This document shows, in pieces, positions 8,623 to 16,558 of a stretch of 64,000 nucleotides of DNA (positions within the stretch are counted from its first letter, which is position 1; each line of letters begins with the position of its first letter). The position numbers and the translations under genes are program-made. Source of the DNA: Bacillota bacterium. Lineage in GTDB: Bacteria; Bacillota_E; Symbiobacteriia; Symbiobacteriales; Symbiobacteriaceae. The notes beneath the pieces are model-generated. The model was not told the DNA's origin, made no database searches, and saw only the letters and a program-made list of their open reading frames with translations. The stretch is from contig QGVE01000003.1 of NCBI GenBank assembly GCA_003242675.1, positions 1 to 64,000 on the forward strand, in the 5' to 3' direction.

Positions 8623-9585
8623 GTGGTGCCGGAGCCGCTGGAGCGGGAGATCCTGGCCTGCGTGGCCCCGCGCCTCGCCGACCTCCTGCGCCGGGCCGTG
8701 CCGCTCCTGCCCGCGCCGCCGGAGGAGATCCGCATCCGCCAGGACCGGCCGCTGCAGCTGATCTACGCCGGCGGCGACGCCTTCGTCACCCCGGACGGGC
8801 GTCTGACCGCGGACCCCGCCCGGGCGATGCGGCCGGACGCGGACGACCTGCAGCGCACCTTCCAGCTGATGGCCAAGGGGTCTGTCTACGCCTGGGAGGA
8901 GGAGGTCCGGGGTGGGTTCCTGACCCTGGAAGGCGGCCACCGGGTCGGCCTCTGCGGGCGGGCGGTGACCGAAGGGGGGCGCATCCGCACCCTGAAGCAG
9001 GTGGCCAGCCTGAACATCCGCATCGCCCGGGAGGTGCCGGGGGCCGCCGACGGCCTGCTGCCGCACCTCGTGCGCGGGGGCCGGTTCCTCTCGACCCTGC
9101 TCATCTCCCCGCCCCAGGCCGGCAAGACGACCCTGCTCCGGGACCTGGTGCGGCAGCTTTCGACGGGGGTGCCGCGCCTGGGGCTGCGGGGCCTGAAGGT
9201 GGGGCTGGTGGACGAGCGGTCGGAGGTCGCCGGCTGCGTGCGGGGCGTGCCCCAGCGGGACGTGGGGCCGCGCACGGACGTGCTGGACGGCTGCCCCAAG
9301 GCCGAGGGGCTGATGCTCATGATCCGGGCGCTCTCGCCCCAGGTGGTGGCCGTGGACGAGATCGGCCGGCCGGAGGACGCGGTCGCCGTGATGGAGGCCC
9401 TCCACGCCGGCGTGGCGGTGCTGGCCACGGCCCACGGCTGGAACCTGGCCGACGTGCGCCGCCGGCCCGCCCTCGCCGAGCTCCTGAAGGTGGGGGCCTT
9501 CGAGCGGGCCGTGATCCTCGGCCGGAGCCGGGGGCCCGGCACCGTGGAGGCGGTGATCGATCCCGCCCGGGAGGTGGTGGCATGA
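8623..9585 (+). CDS. spoIIIAA: Stage III sporulation protein AA, ATPase
   Basis: 320 aa, cytoplasmic secretion-type ATPase of the mother cell that powers or gates the SpoIIIA-SpoIIQ channel between mother cell and forespore. A helical N-terminal domain with PEEIRIRQDRPLQL precedes the ATPase core with Walker A PPQAGKTTLL (about residue 163) and Walker B VVAVDEIG (about residue 243), and an ATAHGWNL sensor segment. GTG at 8623 (or the adjacent GTG at 8626) follows AGGAAGGGGGG; the longer frame from 8494 would read through the hairpin and promoter. First gene of an eight-gene operon; its end overlaps spoIIIAB by 4 bases. Confidence 0.95.
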   Translation: MVPEPLEREILACVAPRLADLLRRAVPLLPAPPEEIRIRQDRPLQLIYAGGDAFVTPDGRLTADPARAMRPDADDLQRTFQLMAKGSVYAWEEEVRGGFLTLEGGHRVGLCGRAVTEGGRIRTLKQVASLNIRIAREVPGAADGLLPHLVRGGRFLSTLLISPPQAGKTTLLRDLVRQLSTGVPRLGLRGLKVGLVDERSEVAGCVRGVPQRDVGPRTDVLDGCPKAEGLMLMIRALSPQVVAVDEIGRPEDAVAVMEALHAGVAVLATAHGWNLADVRRRPALAELLKVGAFERAVILGRSRGPGTVEAVIDPAREVVA

Positions 9586-10103
9586 CGCTGAAATGGCTCG
9601 GCGCCGCGCTCACGGTGCTGGCGCCGGCGTGGGTCGGGTTTCAGATCGCCTCCCGCTACGCGCGCCGGCCGGCGGAGCTCAGGGCCTTTCAGAACGGCCT
9701 GGCGGTGCTGGTCACCGAGGTGGAGTACGGGGCGACCCCGATGCCCGACGCCCTGCAGAGCGCCGCCCGGGCCGCCGGGCCGGTGGCCGGGGGGATCCTG
9801 GCCGACGCGGCGAGGCGGCTCCGGGCAGGAGGGGGCATCACCCCCGGCGAGGCCCTGGCGGCCGCCCTGGCGGAGCGGCGCGGCACGACCTGCCTGAAGC
9901 CGGCGGACGAAGAGATCCTGGGGGCCCTGGTGCCGGTCCTGGGCCTTTCCGACCGGCGGGACCAGGTGCGCCACCTGCGCCTGGCCCTGGACCGGCTTGC
10001 GGCGGCCGAGGCGGAGGCGGCGGAGGAGCGCCGGCGCTACGAGAAGGTCTACCGGTACGCCGGGGTGCTCTCGGGCCTGGCTCTGGTGCTGATTCTGATC
10101 TAG
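9582..10103 (+). CDS. spoIIIAB: Stage III sporulation protein AB
   Basis: 173 aa, start codon overlapping the spoIIIAA stop (ATGA). It has an N-terminal membrane helix (residues 1-20), a cytoplasmic helical domain of the type II secretion F (GspF) fold with RPAELRAFQNGLAVLVTEVEYGA, and a C-terminal membrane helix (VLSGLALVLILI). Together with the AA ATPase it is thought to form the cytoplasmic base of the engulfment-stage channel. Length and hydropathy match Bacillus SpoIIIAB (about 170 aa). Confidence 0.93.
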   Translation: MTLKWLGAALTVLAPAWVGFQIASRYARRPAELRAFQNGLAVLVTEVEYGATPMPDALQSAARAAGPVAGGILADAARRLRAGGGITPGEALAAALAERRGTTCLKPADEEILGALVPVLGLSDRRDQVRHLRLALDRLAAAEAEAAEERRRYEKVYRYAGVLSGLALVLILI

Positions 10104-10119
10104 GTGGAGGGTGAGCCCG

Positions 10120-10317
10120 GTGGACGTGCAGCTCTTGTTCCGCATCGCCGGGGTCGGCATCATCGTGGCGGTCATGGCCACCGTGCTGAAGCAGGCCGGC
10201 AAGGACGAGCAGGGCCAGATGGTGGCCCTGGTGGGCGTCCTCGTGGTGCTCATGATGGTGGTGACCCTGCTCGGCAGGTTCTTCAACCTGGTGAAGGCGA
10301 CCTTCGGCATGTACTGA
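10120..10317 (+). CDS. spoIIIAC: Stage III sporulation protein AC
   Basis: 65 aa, two membrane helices (IAGVGIIVAVMATVLK and MVALVGVLVVLMMVVTLL) separated by a short polar loop KQAGKDEQGQ, the typical SpoIIIAC layout. I prefer GTG at 10120 over 10111 because the ribosome site GGTGGAGG ends at 10110, leaving 9 bases to 10120 and none to 10111. Part of the membrane core of the SpoIIIA complex together with AD and AE. Confidence 0.92.
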   Translation: MDVQLLFRIAGVGIIVAVMATVLKQAGKDEQGQMVALVGVLVVLMMVVTLLGRFFNLVKATFGMY

Positions 10318-10359
10318 CGGCCGCGCCGGTCGGATTCCGGCGGGACGGGGGGAGGGCCT

Positions 10360-10746
10360 GTGGAGATCCTGCAGATCGTCGGCCTGGGGCTGCTCGCGGG
10401 AATGCTGATCAGCGTGCTCCGGCAGCACCGGCCGGAGCTGGCCATGCAGCTCTCGATCGCCGCCGGGGTGATGCTCTTCGCCCTGATGATGGCCAGGGTG
10501 CTCCGGGTGGTGGAGGTCATTCAGACCCTCGCCACCCGGGCGTCGCTGGAGCACGCGCACGTCGACACGGTCCTGAAGATCATCGGGATCGCGTACATTG
10601 CCGACTTCGGCGCCCAGGTGCTCTCGGATGCGGGGGAGAAGGCCGTGGCCACCAAGGTGGAGATGGCGGGCAAGGTCATCATCCTGCTCCTGGCGGTGCC
10701 GATCATCCTCGCGGTGCTGGAGGCGATCCTGAACCTGCTGGGCTAG
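10360..10746 (+). CDS. spoIIIAD: Stage III sporulation protein AD
   Basis: 128 aa, paralogous to SpoIIIAC in its first half and about twice as long, with four hydrophobic helices. Recognisable segments are IVGLGLLAGMLISVLRQ at the N-terminus and IIGIAYIADFGAQVLSDAGE in the middle. GTG start at 10360 with GGGGGGAGGG upstream. Membrane component of the mother-cell side of the SpoIIIA channel. Confidence 0.93.
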   Translation: MEILQIVGLGLLAGMLISVLRQHRPELAMQLSIAAGVMLFALMMARVLRVVEVIQTLATRASLEHAHVDTVLKIIGIAYIADFGAQVLSDAGEKAVATKVEMAGKVIILLLAVPIILAVLEAILNLLG

Positions 10747-10757
10747 GAGGGCGGGGC

Positions 10758-11936
10758 GTGAAGCGCACATGGTGGTGGGTCCTGCTTCTGCTCCTGCTGG
10801 CCCTCACCGCCCGGCCTGCGGCGGCCGAGGAGCCGGCGGATCCCGGCGGCCTGCTGTGGCAGCAGGCCGCGGCCCTGGACACCGGCGCCATCGAGCGGTT
10901 CCTGGAAGAGGTGAACCGCACCTGGGAGGGCTACGGGCCCGACATCAGCCTCGGCGACTTCCTGCGCCTCTTCAGCGGGGAGGATGTCCCATCCCTCTCG
11001 GCCGGTGCGATCCTCAGGGGCTTGCTGCGCTACTTAGCCCGCGAGGTGGTCGCAAACGCCGACCTGCTCCTGAAGCTGGTGGTGCTGGCCCTGGCCGCGG
11101 CCGTCCTCGGGCAGATGCAGGCGGCCTTCAACGCGGAGGCGGCGGGCAGCGCGGCGTACTGGGTCATCTACCTGGTGCTGGTGGGGCTGGCGGTGACGGG
11201 GTTCGGCCTCGCGGCGGGGGCCGCCCGCCAGGTGATGGAGAGCCTGAACGCCTTCATGCTGGCCATGCTGCCGACCCTGCTCACCGTCCTCATCGCCCTG
11301 GGCGGGACGGCGACGGCGGCGATCTTCCAGCCGCTGATGGTCACCCTGCTGAACGTCACCAGCAACGTCATGGTGGGAGTGGTCTTTCCCCTCGCCTTCC
11401 TCGCGGCGGTGCTGGACATCGTCTCGGGCCTCAGCGACAAGTACCGGCTCTCCCACCTGGCCGACCTGCTCCGGCAGGGCGCCCTGGTGACGCTGGGAGC
11501 CACCGCGACGGTCTTCCTGGGGACCGTGGCGGTGAAGGGCGCTGCCGGAGCCGTGGCCGACGGGCTGTCGGTGAAGGCGGCCAAGTTCGTCACCGGCACC
11601 TTCGTCCCGGTCATCGGCAAGACCCTGGCCGACGCCAGCGACCTGATCGTCGGCTCCTCCCTGCTCCTGAAGAACGCGCTGGGGATGCTCGGGGCCAGCG
11701 CCATCTTCTTCCTCGTCGCCTTCCCGCTGCTGAAGATCCTGAGCATCTCCTGGGTCTACCAGCTGGCCGGCGCCCTGGTGCAGCCCGCCGGAGCGGGGGA
11801 GATCGCCCGGATGCTGACGACCATGGCGAAGTCGCTGCACCTGCTGTTCGCCGCGGTGGGCATGGTGGCGCTCATGTTCTTCATCTCCCTCGTGGTGATC
11901 GTGGGTTCGGCCAACGTGGCCGTGATGGTGAGGTGA
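10758..11936 (+). CDS. spoIIIAE: Stage III sporulation protein AE
   Basis: 392 aa. It starts with a cleavable-type signal (RTWWWVLLLLLLALTARPAAAEE), then a roughly 90-residue extracytoplasmic stretch, then about seven membrane helices from residue 95 onward, the arrangement of SpoIIIAE. The start is GTG 10758 after TAGGAGGGCGGG; the same frame stays open much further upstream, but that sequence is the antisense-like shadow of spoIIIAC and AD. AE is the largest membrane-embedded subunit of the complex and is needed for sigma-G activity in engulfed forespores in Bacillus. Confidence 0.93.
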   Translation: MKRTWWWVLLLLLLALTARPAAAEEPADPGGLLWQQAAALDTGAIERFLEEVNRTWEGYGPDISLGDFLRLFSGEDVPSLSAGAILRGLLRYLAREVVANADLLLKLVVLALAAAVLGQMQAAFNAEAAGSAAYWVIYLVLVGLAVTGFGLAAGAARQVMESLNAFMLAMLPTLLTVLIALGGTATAAIFQPLMVTLLNVTSNVMVGVVFPLAFLAAVLDIVSGLSDKYRLSHLADLLRQGALVTLGATATVFLGTVAVKGAAGAVADGLSVKAAKFVTGTFVPVIGKTLADASDLIVGSSLLLKNALGMLGASAIFFLVAFPLLKILSISWVYQLAGALVQPAGAGEIARMLTTMAKSLHLLFAAVGMVALMFFISLVVIVGSANVAVMVR

Positions 11937-11940
11937 GGCC

Positions 11941-12591
11941 ATGGCCGCGCTGACGGAGTGGGTGCGGGGGCTGGTGCTCCTCGTGGTGCTGGCCTCGCTC
12001 CTCGAGATGCTCCTGCCCATGGGGGGCATGAAGCGGTTCGTCCGGCTGACCATGGGACTCCTCATCATGCTGGGGATCGTGCGGCCGATCCTGGCCCTCC
12101 TGGGCGGGCAGGTCGCCCTCGACCCGGGGCCCTGGGCGGAGCCCGCTGCCGGCCTGCCGAGCCTGAGCGAGATCGAGCAGGAGGCCGGCCGCTTCCGGGA
12201 GCGCACGCAGGCGCTGCTCCTGGAGGAGCTGGAGGAGCGCCTCCGGCGCACGGCCCAGGACGCGGCCCGGTCCGTGGACGGGATCGCGGCGGCGACGGCT
12301 TCGGTGGAGCTGACGAGCGGCCCCCGGATGGACACGGTAGAGGTGGAGCGGGTCACGGTGACCGTGCTGCTCGGGTCCCGCTTCGGCCAGGTCCGCCCCG
12401 TGGCGCCGGTGCGGATCGGCGGGGAGGAGCAGGCGGCGGGGGATGGGTCCGGCCCGCGGGTCCGGGCGCCGACGCCGGCGGAGGCACCCCTGGCGGAGGC
12501 GGTGCGGCGCCGGGTCGCCGAGCAGCTGGGCCTGGCCGGTTCGGACATGGTGACGGTCTGGATCGAGAGTGCGGAGACGGCGGGGAGGTAG
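11941..12591 (+). CDS. spoIIIAF: Stage III sporulation protein AF
   Basis: 216 aa. Two N-terminal membrane helices (LVLLVVLASLLEMLLPMGGM and LTMGLLIMLGIVRPILALLG) are followed by a soluble domain of the ring-building motif type, with VDGIAAATASVELT and VTVTVLLGSRFG strands. ATG at 11941, 4 bases after spoIIIAE. A short Pro/Gly-rich insertion around residue 160-180 is not usual but matches the general GC-rich expansion in this genome. Confidence 0.9.
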   Translation: MAALTEWVRGLVLLVVLASLLEMLLPMGGMKRFVRLTMGLLIMLGIVRPILALLGGQVALDPGPWAEPAAGLPSLSEIEQEAGRFRERTQALLLEELEERLRRTAQDAARSVDGIAAATASVELTSGPRMDTVEVERVTVTVLLGSRFGQVRPVAPVRIGGEEQAAGDGSGPRVRAPTPAEAPLAEAVRRRVAEQLGLAGSDMVTVWIESAETAGR

Positions 12592-12595
12592 TGGC

Positions 12596-13231
12596 ATGGG
12601 CGGGCGGAACGCGCCGGGACAGGGGTCCGACAGTCTGTGGAGCTGGCTGGGCGGGCTGGTGCTTTCGAAGGAGCAGGCGAAGCTGGTGTCCCTGCTCGCG
12701 GTGGCGCTCTTCATCGGGATCCTGCTCTTGCAGTCGGACGAGCTGTTCGGTGTGGGCGCGGGCGGCGCACCCGTCGACCCGGTACCCGGCGCCACGCTGG
12801 CGGGGACGGCCAGCGCGGAGGACGAGCTGACCCGGCTGGAGCGGCAGATGGCGGCCGAGCTGGAGGCGATGCTGGGGCAGATCGCGGGGGCGGGGCGGGT
12901 CCGGGTGATGGTCACCCTCGCCGCCGGCCCGGCGATCCAGGTGGTGAAGAACACGACGGTGGATCAGTCCACCACGACGGAGCAGGCAGCGGACAGCTCG
13001 ACCCGCCGGACCGAGTCGATCAACACGCGGGAGGACCACGTCTTCACCCGGAACGGGTCGTCCGAGCAGCCCGTCATCGCCCAGACGACCGCGCCGGAGG
13101 TCGCCGGGGTGCTCATCGTGGCCGAGGGCGCGCGGGACGTGCGCATCCGGGCGCGCCTTCTGGACGCCGCGATGGTCGCCCTGAACGTTCCCGCCAACCG
13201 CATTCAGGTGGTGCCGGCAGATGGGAGGTAG
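12596..13231 (+). CDS. spoIIIAG: Stage III sporulation protein AG
   Basis: 211 aa. One membrane helix (LVSLLAVALFIGILLLQ, about residues 27-43) and a periplasm-like domain that in Bacillus forms the 30-fold SpoIIIAG ring. The ring-building motif shows as EAMLGQIAGAGRVRVMVTL, then a beta-triangle insertion region (VVKNTTVDQSTTT to NTREDH), then PEVAGVLIVAEGARD. ATG 12596 is chosen since GGGGAGG overlapping the spoIIIAF stop is 8 bases upstream. Confidence 0.93.
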   Translation: MGGRNAPGQGSDSLWSWLGGLVLSKEQAKLVSLLAVALFIGILLLQSDELFGVGAGGAPVDPVPGATLAGTASAEDELTRLERQMAAELEAMLGQIAGAGRVRVMVTLAAGPAIQVVKNTTVDQSTTTEQAADSSTRRTESINTREDHVFTRNGSSEQPVIAQTTAPEVAGVLIVAEGARDVRIRARLLDAAMVALNVPANRIQVVPADGR

Positions 13232-13235
13232 CGCC

Positions 13236-13826
13236 GTGTTCATCGTCAAGCGGGGTTCCGAGCTGATGCGGTTTGCGCTCTACGTGCTGGTGGTCGCGTC
13301 GCTGATGTGGTACGTGGTCAGCCGGTTCGGCGAGTGGCGCGCCGCGCAGGCCCCCTCGGGCGGGACCGCCCTGGCGGACGGGCCGGCGCCGCTGCCCGGA
13401 CCGGGGCCGGAGGGCGCGGCGGAAGAGACCCTGCTCCGGGCGGAGGAGTCCGCGCTGGCGGAGGCGGGCGAAGGGGTCGACTACTTTGCGGAGTACCGGA
13501 TCGAGCGGGAGCGGGCCCGGGGCGCCCTCGGCGACCGGCTGCGGGAGATCATGGAATCGGAGGCCGCGGCGCCGGAAGTGCGGCAGGAAGCCGCGGCCCG
13601 GTACCTGGAGCTCGGACGGCGGGCGGCCCTGGAGAGCCAGGCCGAGGCCCTGGTCAAGGCCAGGGGCTTCCACGACGTCATCGTGCACCTGGCCGACGGG
13701 TCCGCGCAGGTGGTGGTCAAGGCGCGGAGCCTGTCGCAGCAGCAGGTCGCGCAGATCATCGACACGGTGAGCCGGATCACCGGCGTGCGGGCCACGGCGA
13801 TCACCGTGGTGGCGCGGGACGAGTGA
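13236..13826 (+). CDS. spoIIIAH: Stage III sporulation protein AH
   Basis: 196 aa. Short cytoplasmic start FIVKRGSELM, membrane helix to about residue 30, a long linker, and a C-terminal YscJ/FliF-like ring-building motif (KARGFHDVIVHLADGSAQVVVKA). SpoIIIAH binds SpoIIQ across the intermembrane space and so joins the mother-cell and forespore halves of the channel. spoIIQ is not in this window. GTG at 13236 follows GGGAGGT inside the end of spoIIIAG; a longer frame from 13221 starts inside that ribosome site. Last gene of the operon. Confidence 0.92.
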   Translation: MFIVKRGSELMRFALYVLVVASLMWYVVSRFGEWRAAQAPSGGTALADGPAPLPGPGPEGAAEETLLRAEESALAEAGEGVDYFAEYRIERERARGALGDRLREIMESEAAAPEVRQEAAARYLELGRRAALESQAEALVKARGFHDVIVHLADGSAQVVVKARSLSQQQVAQIIDTVSRITGVRATAITVVARDE

Positions 13827-13841
13827 CGGGGCCCCTCGCGG

Positions 13842-13871
13842 TTGGCCGCGGCGCGGGTTGTGGTTTAGAAT
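13842..13871 (+). promoter_or_regulatory. Sigma-A-type promoter
   Basis: TTGGCC (13842-13847), 18-base spacer, TAGAAT (13866-13871), ahead of the gene at 13918. It separates that gene from the spoIIIA operon. Confidence 0.45.
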
Positions 13872-13917
13872 AGGTGCGAATGGTGGGGGCGCCGCCCCCT
13901 CGCACGGGAGGAAGTGT

Positions 13918-14739
13918 ATGAGCCCTTCGTTCCTGCAAGCGCTGCTCACCCGGCTCCGGGAGGAGCCGGCCGTGCTGGCCGTTTACGTGGACCGCTCCTC
14001 GTCGGAGCCGGATTCTGGCGAAGTCCATGAGGTCACCCTCCACCTGGCGGTGGAGGGCGCCTTCGCGCAGGGAGTGGGCGCGTGGGCATCCGCACTGCCG
14101 GATGTGATCTACAGCGGGCCCGAGCCCCATGGCTGGACGGTGATCACGGCGGACGGTGTGGAGTGGCGCCTCTGCCTCTGCGCCGGAGCGGACGTCCCGG
14201 CGGGGCTTGAGCCGGTGTTCGACCGCCGGGAGCCCCGCGGCGGGCCGGCCGCCCCGCCCAAGGCCGCGGGCGCCGCGCAGGGCGGCGCCGCCGTGCCGGA
14301 TCTGGCGGCGCTGGTGGGGGCCTTCTGGCGCGATCTCTACCGGGCCGGGCGGGCGATCCGGGCCGGCCGCACACTCACCGCCCACCACTGGCTCTTCACC
14401 TGCGGCGGCCACCTGATCGACCTGTACCGGCTCGCGCTGCAGCCCGACTCGCCTGGCCGGGGATGGGTGGGCGCGGACGAGGTGCCCGGGCTGGCGCGCG
14501 CCCTGGAGCCGGTGCGGCCGTTCCTCAGCGCGGCGCTGGAGGGCCGGTCCCAGCGGCGTGCGGCGCACAAGCTGGCCGAGGCCTTCGAGGGGCTGGTGCT
14601 GCCCCTCTGCCAGCGGCTCGGCCTCGCCTACCCCATGGCCCTGCGCACCCAGGCGTTCCGGAGCCTGGAGCCGGAGCCCACCCCCGATGTCCCAGGTCCG
14701 GGAAGCGGGGCAGACCCGGGGAGCCGGGCGAAGCCGTGA
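13918..14739 (+). CDS. Nucleotidyltransferase-like protein of unknown function
   Basis: 273 aa, ATG with GGGAGGAAG upstream. The first 100 residues resemble the start of a minimal nucleotidyltransferase fold (AVLAVYVDRSSSEPDSGEV, then EVTLHLAVEG), but the canonical GSxA and DxD residues of active enzymes are not visible. Residues 130-235 are a helical domain (FWRDLYRAGRAIRAGR, LTAHHWLFTCGGHLIDLYRL) of the kind that follows such folds in aminoglycoside adenylyltransferases. The C-terminal 30 residues are a low-complexity Pro/Gly tail. I infer a catalytically altered nucleotidyltransferase; a real function cannot be named. Confidence 0.55.
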   Translation: MSPSFLQALLTRLREEPAVLAVYVDRSSSEPDSGEVHEVTLHLAVEGAFAQGVGAWASALPDVIYSGPEPHGWTVITADGVEWRLCLCAGADVPAGLEPVFDRREPRGGPAAPPKAAGAAQGGAAVPDLAALVGAFWRDLYRAGRAIRAGRTLTAHHWLFTCGGHLIDLYRLALQPDSPGRGWVGADEVPGLARALEPVRPFLSAALEGRSQRRAAHKLAEAFEGLVLPLCQRLGLAYPMALRTQAFRSLEPEPTPDVPGPGSGADPGSRAKP

Positions 14740-14744
14740 CGTCG

Positions 14745-14774
14745 GTGACAGCGGCTGGCAAGCTGTGCTACTAT
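14745..14774 (+). promoter_or_regulatory. Sigma-A-type promoter of the Asp23 operon
   Basis: GTGACA (14745-14750), 18-base spacer, TACTAT (14769-14774), about 90 bases before the Asp23-family gene. Confidence 0.4.
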
Positions 14775-14865
14775 GAGCATGCGAAGGGTCAGCCGCTTTC
14801 CCGGCCTGTATCCCTTTGCCAGCGGGCTGGTATACTACATAACGTGCGGCGGAGGCGAGGGGTGG

Positions 14866-15276
14866 ATGTCGCCGGACAAGGAGCCGATGAAGGACGGGAA
14901 GGAAGGCGAGCCGCAGGTCGAATCCTCGATACGCATCGCGGATGACGTCGTGGGCGTCATCGCGGGCATCGCCGCGCTTGAGGTGGACGGGGTGGCCGGC
15001 ATGAGCGGGGGCTTTGCCGCCGAGGTCGGCGAGCGCATGACCGGCAAGAAGAACCCGTCCAAGGGCGTCAAGGTCCAGCTCGGCGAGAAGGAGGTTGCCA
15101 TCGACCTCTACATCGTGGTCGAGTTCGGCGTGCGCATCCCCGAGGTGGCGATGAAGGTGCAGCAGGCGGTCAAGCGGGCGGTGGAGTCGATGACCGGGCT
15201 GGAGTGTGTCGAGATCAACATCCACGTCCAGGGCGTGTCGTTCAAGGAGCCCGAGGACGACTATCGCGTTCGGTAA
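14866..15276 (+). CDS. Asp23/Gls24 family envelope-stress protein
   Basis: 136 aa. The DUF322/Asp23 core is clear: SSIRIADDVVGVIAGIAALEVDGVAGM at residues 20-45 and the alternating strand region KEVAIDLYIVVEFG then IPEVAMKVQQAVKRAVE and INIHVQGVSF. ATG at 14866 is preceded by GGAGGCGAGGGG; the frame is open 31 codons earlier, over the promoter. In Firmicutes this gene sits upstream of nusB (yqhY in Bacillus). Here the next two genes are its usual membrane anchors, so the three probably form an envelope-associated complex. Confidence 0.9.
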   Translation: MSPDKEPMKDGKEGEPQVESSIRIADDVVGVIAGIAALEVDGVAGMSGGFAAEVGERMTGKKNPSKGVKVQLGEKEVAIDLYIVVEFGVRIPEVAMKVQQAVKRAVESMTGLECVEINIHVQGVSFKEPEDDYRVR

Positions 15277-15289
15277 GGAGTGCTTGCCC

Positions 15290-15835
15290 GTGGGAATCAT
15301 CGACCGCGTTGTGCTTTCCATTTATACATTCTGCCTGGCGATCATCTCCGGCCTGATGGTTCTGCTGGCCATCGCCCCGGAATGGGTGCCGGTGCACGTG
15401 TGGCTGCAGGAGCAGGTGCTCACCGGCCGCGGCCGGGTCGTCCTGGGGCTCGTCGGCGGCGTGTTCTTCGTCGTCTCCGTCCGGCTGATCGTCTTCGCCT
15501 TCTCCAGCCAGGGGGGCGGCCGGCCGGTGATCTACGAGACCTCGATGGGCGAGGTCCGCATCTCGCTGGGCGCCGTGGAGTCGCTGGTCAAGAAGACCGC
15601 CCGCTCCGTGAAGGGCGTGCGCGACATGAAGGCCATCATCACCCACGGCGAGGACGGCCTGCACGCCCACCTGATCGGCACGGTCTCGCCCGAGGTGTCG
15701 ATCCCGGAAGTGTCCGAGGAGATACAGTCCGCCGTGCGGCAGTACGTCCGCCGCGTCGTCGGCGTGGAGATGGCCGAGGTGCGCATCGACATCGAGAACA
15801 TCGCCACCGACGGCCGCACGCGCCGCCTGGATTGA
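15290..15835 (+). CDS. amaP: Alkaline shock response membrane anchor protein
   Basis: 181 aa. Two N-terminal membrane helices (VVLSIYTFCLAIISGLMVLL and GRVVLGLVGGVFFVVSVRL) are followed by a soluble Asp23-like domain (YETSMGEVRISLGAVESLVKK to DIENIAT). AmaP in Staphylococcus holds Asp23 at the membrane, which fits the Asp23 gene 13 bases upstream. GTG 15290 has AAGGAG at 15275-15280. Confidence 0.85.
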   Translation: MGIIDRVVLSIYTFCLAIISGLMVLLAIAPEWVPVHVWLQEQVLTGRGRVVLGLVGGVFFVVSVRLIVFAFSSQGGGRPVIYETSMGEVRISLGAVESLVKKTARSVKGVRDMKAIITHGEDGLHAHLIGTVSPEVSIPEVSEEIQSAVRQYVRRVVGVEMAEVRIDIENIATDGRTRRLD

Positions 15836-15850
15836 TTGGGGGACCCTTCG

Positions 15851-16075
15851 GTGAACTGGGAATGGCTCAAAGAGGTGGCAGCAGAACACCGCTACAAGAT
15901 CATCGGCGGACTGGGCGGCTTCCTCTTCGCCCTGCTGGTCGTCTGGTTCGGCTGGTGGGCCCTGTTTATTGTGTTTTGCACAGGGATAGGTTACTGGATA
16001 GGCAAGCGGATGGACGAGGGGCCGGAATCGCTGGTGCAGATCTTCGAGCGTCTGCTGCCGCCCCGTCGCCGTTAA
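15851..16075 (+). CDS. DUF2273 small membrane protein
   Basis: 74 aa with two membrane helices (IIGGLGGFLFALLVVWFGWW and ALFIVFCTGIGYWIG) and a basic end. The sequence type is DUF2273, small proteins that accompany Asp23 and AmaP in many Firmicutes. GTG at 15851 follows GGGGGA by 7 bases; a TTG at 15836 directly after the amaP stop is possible but would overlap the ribosome site. Confidence 0.83.
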   Translation: MNWEWLKEVAAEHRYKIIGGLGGFLFALLVVWFGWWALFIVFCTGIGYWIGKRMDEGPESLVQIFERLLPPRRR

Positions 16076-16096
16076 CGATGCAGGAGGAGACGGAAG

Positions 16097-16558
16097 GTGA
16101 GCAGGAGAAAAGCGAGGGAACTGGCCCTTCAGGCGCTGTTTCAGATGGATTTCGCCGGAACGGACCCCGACACCGCAGTGGACCAGGCGCTCAGCCGTGA
16201 GATGGAGCCTGACTGGTCCTTCGACCGGCTGCCGGAGGAGTCCGCCGATTTCGCGCGCCGGCTGGTCCGGGGCGCGTGGCAGCACCGCGCGGAGAGCGAC
16301 CGGCTGATCGCGCAGTACGCGCGCGGCTGGCGGGTGGAGCGGATGGCGGCGGTCGACCGGGCGATCCTCCGGATGGCCGTCTACGAGATCCTCCACTGCG
16401 ACGACGTGCCCGACAGCGTCGCCGCGGCCGAGGCGGTGGAGCTGGCCAAGACGTTCTCCACCGCGGACTCGCCGCGCTTCGTCAACGGCATCCTCGGTTC
16501 GGTCATCCGCGAAGTGAAGGGTGGCGCCGGTGCAGAAGAGGCTGTTCCTCGGGATTGA
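16097..16558 (+). CDS. nusB: Transcription antitermination factor NusB
   Basis: 153 aa, all-helical RNA-binding protein that works with NusE at boxA sites in rRNA transcription. Family marks: SRRKARELALQALFQMDFAG at the start, AVDRAILRMAVYEILHCDDVP in the middle and ADSPRFVNGILGSV near the end. GTG start with GCAGGAGGAGACGG in front. Its last 29 bases overlap the next gene. Confidence 0.95.
   Translation: MSRRKARELALQALFQMDFAGTDPDTAVDQALSREMEPDWSFDRLPEESADFARRLVRGAWQHRAESDRLIAQYARGWRVERMAAVDRAILRMAVYEILHCDDVPDSVAAAEAVELAKTFSTADSPRFVNGILGSVIREVKGGAGAEEAVPRD

Noticed and set aside
10104..10757. N-terminal extension of SpoIIIAE across spoIIIAC and spoIIIAD
   Set aside because: The frame is open by chance; a signal peptide and ribosome site fix the real start at 10758.
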